Counted from the first letter of the stretch, positions 1 through 12,489 are shown. The stretch is 64,000 nt of DNA from Cheilinus undulatus (GCF_018320785.1 NC_054875.1:18168632-18232631), one strand, 5' to 3'. The notes: generated by a model from the sequence alone, not told the origin. A program made the numbers and translations.

Positions 1-279
1 AAGACAGCTATAAGAACTGTAAACATGTGCTATCTATTTAAAGTTTTGCCACTGATTAATTCTGGTTTACCTTTTCCAAAAAGTATTTTCTGACATGTCC
101 CCCTGGCTTTCTGCTTTAATTTTAATTTCTCTTTATTTTTGTTGTCCTTTACTGTTATTCAATTTAATTTTATTTGCATTTCTTCTTCTTTTGCCAAATC
201 ATTTCTACTCTCATTTTTTGAAAATTGTATTTGATTGAATGTATTCATATATTGTACATTTCAATTCTAAAATAAAGTT

Positions 280-298
<19 letters not shown>
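1..298 (+). mobile_element. Poly-A-tailed 3' end of a LINE-like retroposon
   Basis: This AT-rich, non-coding stretch ends in an AATAAA signal (271-276), a short GTT and an A-run. That is how polyadenylated LINE 3'UTRs end, and a retroposed mRNA tail would look the same. No coding sequence lies upstream in the window, so the family cannot be named. The reading rests on the tail alone. Confidence 0.35.
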
Positions 299-318
<20 letters not shown>

Positions 319-320
319 TA
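280..320. repeat. A-run followed by (TA)n microsatellite
   Basis: Seventeen A residues (280-296) run into an uninterrupted TA dinucleotide tract (297-320). It probably grew from the poly-A tail of the retroposon on its left. Confidence 0.9.
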
Positions 321-2746
321 GGTTCGACCATTAACTGAAGCTACAGTGGTCTCTAGTGGTGGGAGGTTCATTAAAGAGAGTAAAGACAGGGATTTATAAC
401 ATACTCAGTTGTTGTTTTTTGGATAATGTTGATATTTATTTTTTTTTTACTAGTAGTTCAAATAAATTTGTTTTGAATACATTTAAATTCAATTCATTTT
501 TGTATTTTGTTTGCTTTTTAATAAGAGGAGCTGGGTGGTTTACTACAGCCTCATGTAACCCATTGTAAAACAATGAAAAATATGTATTTTAGGTTAATGT
601 ATAACAGAAGACTGTGTAATTAACCACCAGACTTCTTGAAGTTTATTAAATTAAGTTTCAAAATCATGAAAAATGAGGCTGTAGTATATGCTCTGGAATG
701 CTGTGAGTATGTTTGCTGAATACATTGAAACCATGCACACTCAAAGGAATTATTATTCTTTTTCAACTCCAAAAATGCACAACCAGAAGGCTCATTCTCT
801 GCCAGGCCTGCTCATAGCCAGAATCAAATTTGTTTCATGTCAGATGTATACTTTTGTAAATGGTAAATGGACTTGCTTTTCTAGTCTACTCAAAGTGCTT
901 TTACAACACATGTCACACCTACCCAGTCAGGGCCTTTTGCTTCATTTCAATCTACATTCATTTGGAGGTTTGGAGGCTATAGAGAATTGATTATCAGTAT
1001 TAGTTATTATCCCCATTCATATGCATCCATACCCATTTACACCCCACTGACAAAGCAGTGGGAGCAATTTGGTGTTAAGTGTCTTGCCCAAGGACAAATT
1101 GACATGGGACTGAAGGAGCTGCGGATCGAACGCACAACCCTATAATTGCAGGACAACTGACTCTACTGAGCATCTTTGTACTACAGAGTGTGAATTGAAT
1201 TTGTCATCATGCATATAAACACATGTTCAGGCCCCCTAATGTTTCATTTTTCAAGTGTATGTGTGATGCAAGGATAGATTCCTTTCCTTTGTTTTTATGG
1301 GACATCTAAATTGTTTGCTGCTAAATATACTCTAAAAATCAAGGAAGTGAGGGCTTTTACTGTGACAACAGAAAGAGTATATTGTTGGCCATACTGCTTT
1401 CGTGGCTAGCAGATTGTATGGAGTCACAACTGCTGCTTTGAGAGAGAGATAGACAGCCATAGCCCACTTAATGAGCACATGTTTATAATATACGCCTTAA
1501 GAATATGTATCTGTATCTACCAGTAGAATCACTGCCTGTGTGTGAAGATGCTTTAAATGTGATTAATGAAATTCTGCTCATGATTTTGGCCCAATTTTGG
1601 CAAATAATGAATATGCCCATACTGTATATTCCCATCCATATACTGTACACTAGCATGCAGCCTGAATTGGCCCGACATGGCACAGGGTCTTCTCTCATTT
1701 GTAGTCTGTCAGGTTACTACAAGGAATCAGTGTAATCAAGCTGATTTGGTCTCTGATGCATGCTCATGTGAGGACTTGCTGTTATACTGCAACTATCCAC
1801 AGGGTGGCCACATACTGTATTTCTGGCGCTGTATGTTGTCCATCATTTGGGTTTGGTGCTAATACTATGCTTTATCATGCAGGAAACTGGTGTACTGTCT
1901 TAATTCAGAGACAGGGAAATTGCACTCTCAAAAAGTCTGAAACAGAAAGGTGACACTGAAAATCGCAGCTTTCATCAAAAAGTTTGTATTCATCATGCCA
2001 GCTTAATAGTAGAAATGCTACTTACGTTTGCCCATTGTTTAATAAGTTTGTCAGGTTGAGGGTAGGAAAAACAAATGTTAAACAATTGCATGCAAAAACA
2101 TTAGATAAGACCAACATATGAAACAATAAAACAAAATTTTAAATGAGAACTTCCACTTTGTCCTCAGTCTTAGATGTAGTCAGGGTAAGGCACACACAAC
2201 AATGCAGTTGTAAAAGTGGAGGACTTGTTTCCCCCCCGCTGATTGTCGGCTAATATGCACAGCCTGCAAAACAAGCGAAGCTTTTTAAAGAGTGGTGGCT
2301 CACTTAGTTGAATATTCACTAATAATGGCTGACAGGTGGATTACTGTAAAACTCACCAAAGGTTAAGTCATTCCTAATGAAACTTTTTTTAATCTAAATT
2401 TATTTTGGGGGGGGTTGCTTGAATAGATTTAGGAGTTTCAAGAAGGAAACAAACATCTTAATGCATCTTAAAAATAAAAATATCATCTAATGCTTTTTCC
2501 TCCTGTGATTTAGTTCAATTTGTGAAACTACCATGTATTCTAGATTCATCGTTAAAAGTGTTTTAAAAAAAACAATGTTTTTGTAGCATTATCCATTGTA
2601 AATTTACAGACAGTATACTGTAGTTATTTTCCTTTTTTACATTAACAAACTTAAATATGAAAACATACATTCAGCACACACCCCACCCACATAAAAGACA
2701 TAACATTAGATACTCTCTTCCAAATACTAATTTGCAAGAAAAAATA
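321..2746. other. Stretch without recognisable gene
   Basis: AT-rich DNA. All open frames are under about 100 codons, overlap one another on both strands and match no family I know. A dispersed repeat lies at 1005-1185. Upstream ppih exons should lie here or left of the window; I looked for the cyclophilin N-terminal coding sequence and did not find it, so this may be ppih intron or flank. Confidence 0.5.
1005..1185. repeat. Dispersed repeat containing the 'gtcttgcccaagga' core
   Basis: The block around 'gagcaatttggtgttaag' and 'gtcttgcccaaggac', followed by a 'gatcgaacgcacaacc' segment, resembles an interspersed repeat common in ray-finned fish genomes. No termini or target duplications are visible, so it is treated as an old fragment of unassigned class. 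Confidence 0.45.
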
Positions 2747-3702
2747 CAGTGCCAAGAAAAAGTATTTGCCCCTTTTCTGATTCCTGATTTTTTTTTTTGC
2801 ATATTTATTACACTTAAATGTTTCGAATCATCAAACCAACCCAAGTAAATACAAAATGCAGTTTCTAAATGATGATTTTATTTATCGATGGGAAAAAATG
2901 CAAACCTATCTGGTCCTATGTGAATAAGTAATTGCCCCCTGAACCTAATAACTGGTTGTGCCACCCTTGGCAGCAATAACTGAAATCAAGCGTTTGCGAT
3001 AACTGGTGATGAGTCTTTCGCATCGCTGTGGAGGAATTTTGGCCCACTCCTCTTTGCAGAATTGTTTTAATTAAGTCATACTGGAGAATTTTCAAGCATG
3101 AACTGCCCGTTTAAGGTCACACCACAGCATCTCAATTGGATTTCAGTCCAGACTTGACTTGGCCACTCCAAAACCTTAACTTTTTTTTTTTTTTTTGAGT
3201 CATTGTTGTACTCTTGGAGTAATTTTGGTTGGCCCACCACTCTTGGGAAGGTTCAATTGCTGTTCCCAGTTTTCTCCATTCGTAGATAATGGCTCTGACT
3301 GTATTCACAGGAGTTCCAAAGCCTTGGAAATGGCTAAAACAAAGATAATATGAGCGATTTCCACTGGAGTGATGACGATGTGCTGTTTACTGTGGAAATG
3401 AGGATATATGTATAAACCGGAGTACACCAGGCATGGGTGTGGCCAATTACTGTTTCACATACGGCCAGATGGGATTGGATTTTTTTTTCCCTTAAATAAA
3501 ATCATCATTTAGAAACTGCATTTTGTATTTACTTGGGTTGTCTTTGTGAGATATTAAAATTGGTGTGATGATCTGAAACATATGAGTGTGATAAATATGA
3601 TAAATATGCAACTATCTTTTCAGCTTAGTTTTAAGACCCAAACCCTCCCCTTCCCTGTGGGTCTTTCAATAACAAATTGATGAGATATCTTTACAATACA
3701 TT

Positions 3703-3837
3703 AAAAAAAAACAAAAAACAAAAAAACAAAAAACAAAAAACAAAACAAAACAAAAACAGAAAAACAATAAAATAAATACATAAATAAATAAATATTTAAA
3801 AAAATTAATTAATAATTCCATATTTCCATATATACAT
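3703..3837. repeat. A-rich low-complexity tract (AAAAAC)n / (AAAT)n
   Basis: Runs of A broken by single C, then AAAT units. It sits in the L1-like 3'UTR just left of the L2 insertion point. Confidence 0.75.
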
Positions 3838-4060
3838 CATTGCGCATGCGTCGGATGTGTGAGGACGCTGGCGTGTTTGTCGCCGCTTCACAATCCTAAG
3901 AAAACTGTCTGCTTTCGCTTAACATTGATTATTTCTTGTAGTTCTGCTGTTCCTCTGCTGTTGCTAAACCATCCAGTCAAGCGCTGATTGATATCAGTTA
4001 GCTCTAACTTTGTTACAACGAACCTTGTGTTGTTGTCAGCCGAAGTACTCACCGCCCCAC

Positions 4061-4434
4061 AGCTGTTAGCATCCTCCGGCTAACCTCTAGCCCCCTGTCT
4101 TAGCAAGTGTCCCACAGGAGCTCCGACTGTGCTTTTCCCCTTCGAATCTTGAGCATTCTCTCCTGACCACCTGTGGATCTTCCATCAGGTTTTCCCAGCT
4201 AGACGCCTGTGAACCGTAATTCCTCTCGGATTAGCTGTTAGCTCGTAGCTGCCGATCAGCTGTTAGCGTCCTCCGGCTAACCTCTAGCCTCCTGGCTTAG
4301 CTAGTGACCCACCGGAGCTCCGACTGTGCTTTTCCCCTTCGAATCTTGAGCATTCTCTCCTGACCACCTGTGAATCTTCCATCAGGATTTCCTGGCTAGA
4401 CGCCGGATTAGCTGTTAGCTTGTAGCCGCCGATC
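4061..4434 (+). repeat. Tandem duplication in the L2 5' leader
   Basis: Two successive units start with 'agctgttagc' at 4061 and 4258 (period 197 bp) and share long identical blocks such as 'ttcgaatcttgagcattctc'. The second unit lacks about 20 bp near its end. Repeated 5' monomers often carry internal promoter function in LINEs; that role is inferred here. Confidence 0.8.
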
Positions 4435-4509
4435 AGCTGTTAGCCTCTGTGGGCTAGCGGCTAGCTAGCTAGCAGCAGCCTGCTCCCACTGCTTCCTCGC
4501 ACAGCTAAC

Positions 4510-7500
4510 ATGGTGCTCTTCAAATACTCGCCCCAGCAGCTTCTCAACCTCATCTCTTTCTCCACTCCAGTCTGTCTTACAGACATTAAATCCCTTGGCC
4601 TTCTGCATCGTCCTCGTTATATCCACAGAGCACAGAAACAAAAGTGTGTTTACTCCAGCCATGCCGTCCCCACAGTCCAGTCGGACCGGTGCCCTGCCTA
4701 CTCTCGACGACGTCATCACAACAAACTACACGTACAGCTCATTAACCTGAGACCTCTCAGATGCACCAACGTCCCTCCCACTCCCCTCTGCTTATCATCT
4801 TCAAACATTTCCACAACATTTATGCTGCAAAATGCCCGGTCCATAAACAATAAAGCCCACCTCATCCATGACATCATCACAGACAGGAAAGTAGACTTCT
4901 TATGTCTGACTGAAACCTGGCAAAGCCCAAACGACTACTTCACACTAAATCAAGCAACCCCACCTGGCTATGTGTATATCCAAAAACCTCGCACCACTGG
5001 TGGCGGTGGGGGGCTGGCCGTGATATATAGAGAAGATTTCCAGGTTAAGGAGCTACCGGCACCCAGCACCTCAGCTCTCGAGTGTCTAATCATCTCTCTC
5101 ACTGGATCAGCTCTGCTTCAGATCGTCCTCATCTACCGGCCTCCCAAAGCAAACTACCACCTTCCTGTCTGACCTGTCTGAGCTCCTCACCTCTGTCTGC
5201 TCCAGGTCTTCTTCCATACTTCTCCTTGGAGACTTCAATATCCACGTTGACTCCACCAGCTGCACACTCACCTCCGAATTTCTATCACTACTGGACTGCT
5301 TCAACATCACACAGCATGTCCAAGGACCCACCCACTCCAAAGGTCACATACTGGATCTTGTGTGCTCCACTGGTCTCACCCCATTCATTCCACAATGCCT
5401 GGACCTAGCCATCTCAGATCACCATGCTGTTTTCTTCTCTATCCCCACCCCCCTCCCCAGACAGCTTACAAAACGCAACATCACTTTCCGTAACCTCAAG
5501 TCAATAAGCATCCCAGCCCTCAAGAACATGTTAGCCACCAACCTGACCACTACACACCCTATAACCACAGTTGATGCCCTGGTGAATCACTATAATACAG
5601 CACTATCCCTCAGCCTGGATTCTCTCCCCCCTCTGAAGACTCGCTCAGTCTCCTTTACCCACCCAGCCCCCTGGTACACTGCTGAACTCCGCTCCACGAA
5701 GGCTTCTGGCCGACAGCTGGAGAGACTTTCTAAAAAATCTGGCCTCACCGTCCATCTGGAGGCCTATAAAGAGCATGTGCGCTCCTACAAAGAAGCTCTC
5801 TCCAGAGCAAAGTCCAGCTACTACTCATCCCTCATCAGTGACCAGCAAAACCATCCCCGGATGCTCTTCTCCACAATAAATAGCCTTCTCCGCCCCCTTG
5901 ACAACCTTCATCCCCCAGCCAACTTCGACCGCTGCACTAGGCACCTGCAGTTTTTCCAGGATAAAGTTGCCTCCATCCAGCAGCAACTTTCATCTGGACC
6001 TCCGCATCAGGATTTCACTTCACACCAGGACACCGCTCCTCCGCCTCACTGCCGTCTTTACTGCTTCACACCCGTTGACACTCTCCAAGTGGCCAAATGG
6101 GTCAAGAAGGCCAAGGCATCCACCTGCTCCCTCGACCCCATGCCCACACCACTGGTGAAAGCATCTCTGTCTGTTCTGTGCCCCATCATGGTAGACATCA
6201 TCAATACCTCATTATCATCTGGAATTGTCCCCTCATCCTTCAAAACTGCCTCAGTAACCCCCATCATCAAGAAGCCTGGGTCAGACCCGGAGGACCTCTC
6301 CAACTATCGACTGATCTCCAACCTTCCCTTCATCAGCAAAATTCTCGAAAAAGCAGTCGCTGCCCAACTCCAGCAACACATGTCCAACCATGAGCTCTAT
6401 GAACCTCTTCAATCAGGATTTCGCACTCACCACAGCACTGAGACCGCCCTTATCAAAATAACCAATGACCTCCTCACAGCTGCAGATTCTGGACACATCA
6501 ACCTCCTTATTCTCCTTGACCTAACCGCTGCCTTCGACACAATATCCCACACCATCCTCCTTGACCGCCTGTCTCACCATCTTGGCATCACTGGTACAGC
6601 TCTCTCCTGGCTTCACTCATATCTCTTACAAAGAAAACAGTTTGTTACCATCGGCACCTCTCACTCATCCCCCGCCCCAGTTAACCAGGGCGTGCCTCAA
6701 GGCTCTGTTCTTGGACCTCTCCTTTTCACCATCTACATGCTTCCCCTTGGACAGATTATTCACAAACACGGTCTCAGCTTTCACTCTTATGCAGCTGACA
6801 CCCAACTCTATCTCAGCACCAAACCATCCACTCAGCTCCCTCCCCACTCCCTGGTAAATTGCCTCCACGACATCAAAGCCTGGATGACCTCTAACCAACT
6901 CAAACTCAACAGCAATAAAACAGAGCTCATGGTTGTGGCCCCCAAAGCGCTGCTGCAGAAGGTTGGAGATCTCATGCTCGATGTGGACGGGACCTCAATC
7001 TGTCTGTCCTCCGAGGTCCGAAACCTGGGCGTCATCCTGGACTCCACCCTCTCCTTCCAGTCCCACATAAAGTCTGTCACCAAATCTGACTTCTATCATC
7101 TCAAGAACGTCTCCAGACTCCGACCATCACTCCCTGATTCTGTGGCTGAAACACTCATTCATGCTTTCATAACCTCCCGCCTGGACTACTGTAATGGAGT
7201 CCTGTCTGGAGTTCCCAGCAAAACCCTGGACAGGCTTCAGTACGTCCAAAACTCTGCAGCTAGAGTTCTCACTCGCACTAGACCCTGGCAACACATCACT
7301 CCGACCCTCATCCACCTCCACCGGCTCCCTATCAAGTCCCGTATCAACTACAAAGTCCTCCTCCGCACATACAAATCTGTCCATGCTCTGGCTCCCCAGT
7401 ACCTTTCTGATCTCCATCCATACACACCATCCCGCAATCTTCGATCTTCAGACACCAGCCTACTTTCCATGCCCAAAACCAAACTCCGAACCTATGGAGA

Positions 7501-7633
7501 CAGAGCCTTCAGTGCTGCAGCTCCCACCCTCTGGAACACTCTTCCTGCAGACATTCGTAGCGCTCCATCTCTGGACATTTTCAAAAAACGTCTCAAGCAA
7601 TACCTGTTCACCACAGCCTACAGTCTTCACTAA
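4510..7633 (+). pseudogene. L2 LINE endonuclease-reverse transcriptase, disabled
   Basis: The first frame (4510 to about 5151, about 214 aa) begins an APE-type endonuclease with 'LCLTETW'. A one-base insertion near 5151 shifts the frame. The second frame (about 5153-7633, about 827 aa) has 'GDFNIHVD' and 'SDHHAVFF' of the endonuclease, then the reverse transcriptase: palm motif A 'LLDLTAAFDTISH', the 'QGVPQGSVLGPLLF' block, and motif C. Motif C reads YAAD where the family has an aspartate pair (YADD), so one metal-binding aspartate is lost. C-terminal 'RLDYCNGVLSGVP' and 'LHRLPIKSRINYKV' segments are L2/CR1-type. The frameshift and the lost catalytic residue each predict inactivity. Apart from those two changes the frame is intact, which suggests a young copy. 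Confidence 0.92.
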
Positions 7634-7850
7634 ACTACCCCTTACACTCATCCTACCCCTCACATAGTTTGTCCATGTATTTGTGTTCCTGTAAAGCGTC
7701 CTTGGGTTTCTTGAAAGGCACTATATAAATGCAAGATATTATTATTATTATTATTATATTTCATTCTCATATCAAGGACATGGAGATACCAAAAAATACA
7801 TATATATAAATGTATACATATTAATGCTAGTACAGATAGCAATATAACAT

Positions 7851-10762
7851 TTACATCATAGATCTTACAGCATTTAATGCTCCAACTCTATTTTCAATCA
7901 CAACACTACCCGCCTGATTTATCCTAGCAACTGAAAGCTTCATTATCAAAATATCTATCACTGAATTAATCCATTGCTGTATAGAGAGAGTATGTGGTGG
8001 TTTCCACCTAACTGCTAACATCTTTTTAGCTGCAGTGCATGTATGCTGATAGCCACAACCACCTTTGTGTTGGGTTAAGATTATGCCCATAATCACTGTT
8101 CAAAAGCATGAATTCATGAGAACAAGTAACTGTGACTCCAAATGCTTTAGAGAGAAGTTTAGCTATTTGTTCCCAAAATTTTCTAACTGGAGGGCACTCC
8201 CACATAATATGTAAAAATGTCCCCACTTGATTTAAATCACACAAAGAGCAATTTGGAGATGGATCAATGCTCATCCTAAAATGTTGTATAGGAGTTAAAT
8301 AAGTCTGATAGATAAAGTATTGGTTTGTTAGTTTATAATTTAGATTTTGCGATACACAAGATGTATTTTGACATACTTTAACCCAGTTGATGGATGATTC
8401 AGGGCAGTCTCTGTTCCATTTTGATGTAATTGTTAAGGCAGACTGTGATTGCTCTGGAAGTGTACTATAAATCATGGACGCATGTCCTTTAGAGAGCACT
8501 GAAACTAACACCATTACCAGGTGTAGGGCAGGTGGCCTATCAATAGAAATGTCAGCAGCATGTATGGCTGAACGTAACTGTAAAAACAAAACAAACAAAC
8601 AAACAAAAAAAAAAACGTACTGGGTGGCAATTTATAAGTTTCCATTAAGTCCTGGAAACTTTTTAACCCTCCACTATTCATAATATCTCCCAAACGGTGA
8701 ACCCCCAGGTTGTACCACTGTTGTGAAACAAAATGCTTTCCACCAGATTTTAATAGACTATTATGAAATAATGGTGTGTTGGCATGCCACTTAGATTTTC
8801 ATTTATATATCTTTTCAATTTTCTTAACATTTTTGATTGCATAACTTATTATTGGACCATACTTAACCCTGCATTTTTTAATTGTGCAAATAAGATGTCT
8901 TTTAACGAAGCTGGAACCACCAAATCTCTCTCAATATTTATCCATGGAGTTGAAAGATTGTCTTCAAACCAATTCATAATTGGATGAAGTGTAAGAGCTT
9001 GAAAATATAACTTAAAATTAGGTACAGAAAACCCCCCTAACTCCTTTTTCCTTTGTAAATTAGCCATTTTTATTTTAGGGCATCTGCTTTTCCATTGAAA
9101 TTTCACAATAATACTATGTATTTTTTTCCCAGTACCTTGGAGGAGCACATAATCATATAACTACAAAAATTTATCCTAGGCAGTACATTTATTTTGATGA
9201 TAGATATTCTACCAGGAAGAAAAATTGGTAAATTCTGCCATCTATCCAAGTCCTGTTTTATCATATTAAAATTATTGGTATAGTTCTTAGATACTGTTTT
9301 ACTAAGACATGGATATGTATGTATTCCTAAGTATTTAAAGTGAGAAACTACTGGAATATTAAATTGAGCACATTCATCTTTACTAAACTGATTTAACGGT
9401 AGTAATGCGGACTTAGTCCAGTTAGTCTAATAACTGGAGAGGAAACTAAATTCCTCCAATATAGTAAGGATGTGTGGAAGAGATTTTTTATATCTGAAAA
9501 ACAAAGAAGGACATCGTCAGCAAAAGAGAAATAGAGTGATGGGTGGATTTAAATTTAATCGGTGTAATACTATTTAATATTCTAAGAGACTGTGCCAAAG
9601 GTTCTAGAGATAAGATAAACAACATTGCAGAGATTGGATCTCCTTGACGACTGCTTCGATTTATTTTAATGGAAGGGGAACATATATTACCAGTAACTAC
9701 ACTTGCAGTCGGATTTGCATAAATTGTTTTTACCATATTAGTAAAATTTTCACCTAAACCCATGTGTTTCAACACACACCATAAAAAGGGCCATTCTAGG
9801 CGGTCAAATGCCTTTTCTGCATCAACAGACAAAATAGCTGATGATGACAGATTTTCAGAAGCTTCAAGAATATGTAGCAATTGGCGTGTATTGTGGGTTG
9901 ACAGACGTGTTTTTACAAATCCACTTTGGTCAGGGTGTATTAATTTTGGTAAATAATTCTCCAGTCGGGCTGACAGAACTTTAGAAAACAACTTAACATC
10001 AGCATTTAACAAAGACACAGATAACTAGTACACTTTGTTGGATCCTTATCCTTCTTTAACAACAGTGTTATCAGAGCTGTATTTACATCTCTTCCTAATG
10101 ATCCTTCCTGAATGGCTGTATTAAACATATCTAACATAAATGGTCCTAAAGTACACCAGAATTTTAAATAAATCTCTGGGTGAATGCATCCATTCCTGGA
10201 GATTTACCTTTTATTCATTCTACCTAAAGCTTGTTTTAATTCCTCAAGGGATAAAGGGACACCCAATTTAGCAGCTTCTTCTGCTGAAAGAGAAGTTAAA
10301 TTTAATCTCTCAAGATATGCCTCTCTTTCAACAGCAGAAGAACTGTTGTCTGAAGTATAGAGCAGCTTATAGTAGCTACAAAATCTTTGATTGATCAAAA
10401 TAGGATCGTTTGCTGTAACCCCAGTCTCAGATGTTATAGTCACTATATTTGTAGATTGATAATCAGCTTTCAATTTATTTGCCAAAAGCTGACTTGGGCG
10501 ATTACCATATAAGAAGTGGTTAAGTCTAGTTTTCTGAAAAATAAATTCAGATTTTTGAGATAATAATAAATCAAGTTTTAATTTTACCTTTGCTAAGGTT
10601 TTTCCTATTTGCTCAGTGTATTTCATTTGAAAAATATGTTCTAAGTCAGAAAGTAAATTTTCTAAATTATGAATTTCTTTGAGCTGCATTTTATTTAATC
10701 TAGAAGAATAAGAGATTGCATTATTTCTTACAAAACCTTTGATTGCATCCCAGAGAACCCTG
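7851..10762 (-). pseudogene. L1/Tx1-like LINE ORF2 fragment (linker, RT, C-terminus)
   Basis: On the minus strand, in several frames: the linker before the RT (10762-10204, 'LWDAIKGFVRNNAIS'); RT fingers and palm (about 10018-9488) with 'HPDQSGFVKTR', motif A 'SVDAEKAFDRLEW' and 'RQGDPISAMLFILSLEPLA'; motif C 'FADD' (9505-9530), after a frameshift; a 'KKELGGFSVPNFKLYFQA' region (9148-8849); and a cysteine-histidine knuckle 'CSLCDLNQVGTFLHIMWEC' (about 8250-8170) before the C-terminus ending near 7851. Frameshifts at several points, including one just before the FADD motif, make it a pseudogene. These motifs are of L1 type and unlike those of the L2 copy inside the same element. Confidence 0.88.
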
Positions 10763-11127
10763 GTGTGATAAATATGCAAAAAAAAAAAAAAAAAAAAAAA
10801 AGGAATCAGAAAGGGGCCAAATACTTTTTCACGGCATATTCATACATGCATACACACATGCATATATGCTATGTATTAACTATAACCTAAGATTCAAATC
10901 GTTCTCTATCTTTTCTGGGGTTTATCGCTGTGTTTCTTTAGATATCTTTTCTCAGTCTTTTTCCTGTAGAAGCTCTCCTAGTTCACCATTTTTCATAAAT
11001 TCCTCAAGTGGTTTCCATATTTCCCTATAATTTATTTTTCAGGATATATGTTATTCTCTTCATCAACATACAGTTTACCATAATTCAAAGTGGATTTTTA
11101 AATCTTTATTGTGGCTTACACAAAAAT

Positions 11128-12108
11128 CCACTATCTCAAAATATTGAAATATATAACACATCAATAAAAAAATATTTATAATACAGCAATGTTGACCTTC
11201 TGAAAAATTCTTCTCATTTTTGCTGTTAGTAATTGATTGGAGCTCCTTTTATGCAAATTACTGCAGCTATGTGACAGGAGGTTCTCTAAAATCTCCTGGA
11301 AGATGGCTGACAGTGTTGACTCTGGACTTGTTAAAGCACAGTGGACCAACAGCAGCAGATGACATGGCACCGCAAACTATCACTGACTGTGGAAACTGAA
11401 AACCATGGACCCTCAAGCACCTTGGATTTTGCGCCTCCCAGATCTTCCTCAGGATTCTGGGACCTTGATTTTCAAATAAATGCAAAATTTTGTCTTCCTG
11501 TCTGAAAACAGGACTTTGGACCACTGAGCCCAGTTCTTTTTCCTTAGCCCACGTGAAACACTTTTAACATCTGTGATTCAGGAGTGGCTTGACACTAAAA
11601 ACACAACACTTGTAGCCCATTTTCTGGACGCGTCTGTGTGTGGTGGCTCTTGCCACACTGATTCACGCCTCAGTCCACTCCTTGTGAAGTTACCCTAAGT
11701 TCTTGATTCTGCTGAAGACTGAGCTCACTCCTGTTGCTTATGCACCTTTTCTTACCACACATTTCTCTTCCAGTCAACTTCCAGCCTGCCCTTTCAGCAG
11801 TGGCCCTCTGTGACTTACACTCCTTGTGGAGGATGTCACTGATAATCTTCTGGACATTTGTCAAGCCAGCAGTCTTCCCCATTATTGTGGTTGTGTGAAT
11901 GAAACTAGAGTGAAAGAATAAAGGCTCAGGACACCTTTGCTTTTCCACAATATTCTAATGTTTTGACATAGTGGGTTTTAGATTTTGATTAATTGCAAGC
12001 CATAATCATCAACATTAAAACAAAAAAGTCTTGAAATGTAATTACTTTTTTTTTTTAGATTAATCTAAAATATATGGAAATTGAACTTTTTGAATGTAGA
12101 TGCACATG
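11128..12108 (-). mobile_element. Tc1/mariner-like element (copy E), decayed
   Basis: Minus-strand remnants of a Tc1 transposase in several frames (between about 11950 and 11180). They align, by shared phrases such as 'cactgactgtggaaact' and 'actttggaccactgagc', with the fuller copy at 48410-50050. The right end 'tgcacatg' abuts TA (12109). The left end is eroded around 11128. Many indels; non-coding now. It lies upstream of the first visible ppih exon. Confidence 0.75.
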
Positions 12109-12489
12109 TATATTTTCCCTAAATACCAAACCACATTTTCTGATGATTATCTGTTGGCCAGATGAGAAGCTGTGGGGGGCTGATGTGGCCCTCAAGCTGC
12201 CAGTTGATGATCACTGCTAAAAACAAAAACACAGACTGTATGTAGATAAAGTGTCACAATGTCGTAGTTCTCAGTCATTTCTCATGTTTACAGCATTTCT
12301 TTTCTACATAGCTTATGTGAGAGAAATTTCTGATTTTGCTATACAGGGACTTTAACCCATTTCAATAAATTGTGCTTATTATTATGATGAATGTTGATGA
12401 TGAGAAAAGATATACTCACCTTTCTTATTCTGTCTTTGTGATTTACTGCTCTTATCAAAGAAGATCTGACATTTTTTGTTTATTGGCAG
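12109..12489. other. Probable ppih intron
   Basis: AT-rich DNA leading into the splice acceptor 'tttgtttattggcag' at 12489. No exon of the missing ppih N-terminus is visible here. I see no other feature. Confidence 0.5.

Larger units (their letters stand above)
3838..7757 (+). mobile_element. Nearly full-length L2-clade LINE
   Basis: About 3.9 kb: a GC-rich 5' leader (3838-4509) with a partial tandem repeat, one long endonuclease-reverse transcriptase frame (4510-7633), and a short 3'UTR. The 3'UTR ends in a 'ggcactatataaatgcaag' stem-like segment and an (ATT)n tail, as in fish L2 elements. GC content and codon use differ clearly from the AT-rich surroundings, which fits a recent insertion. 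It sits inside the antisense L1-like element. 'atatttc' occurs near both junctions and may be a target duplication, but that is weak. Confidence 0.9.
3600..10762 (-). mobile_element. 5'-truncated L1/Tx1-like LINE, itself split by an L2 element
   Basis: On the minus strand, pieces of an L1-type ORF2 run from 10762 to about 7851. They are followed by 3'UTR-like DNA that resumes left of the L2 insertion (3600-3837). The insertion is flanked by GTGTGATAAATATG (14 bp) at 3586-3599 and 10763-10776, a target-site duplication inside the older Tc1 element. The element begins within the linker between endonuclease and reverse transcriptase, so it was 5'-truncated on insertion. The endonuclease and any ORF1 are absent. 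Confidence 0.85.
2747..10836 (-). mobile_element. Tc1/mariner-like element (copy A), split by a nested LINE insertion
   Basis: The left end begins CAGTGCCAAGAAAAAGTATT after a TA. The right end (10777-10836) is its inverted partner, next to a TA at 10837. Long inverted terminal repeats include 'gcatatttat' and 'gcatatttattacac'-like segments. The interior (about 2950-3340) carries antisense remnants of a Tc1 transposase (compare copy B at 55253), joined with an internal deletion, so it encodes nothing functional. The right inverted repeat is interrupted at 3600-10762 by an L1-like LINE, flanked on both sides by the same 14-bp piece of the Tc1 sequence. Same family as the copies at 46947 and 55253. 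Confidence 0.85.

Noticed and set aside
688-990. Plus-strand open frame of 100 codons near the left edge
   Set aside because: No family resemblance, no splice context tied to ppih, and composition typical of the surrounding non-coding DNA.
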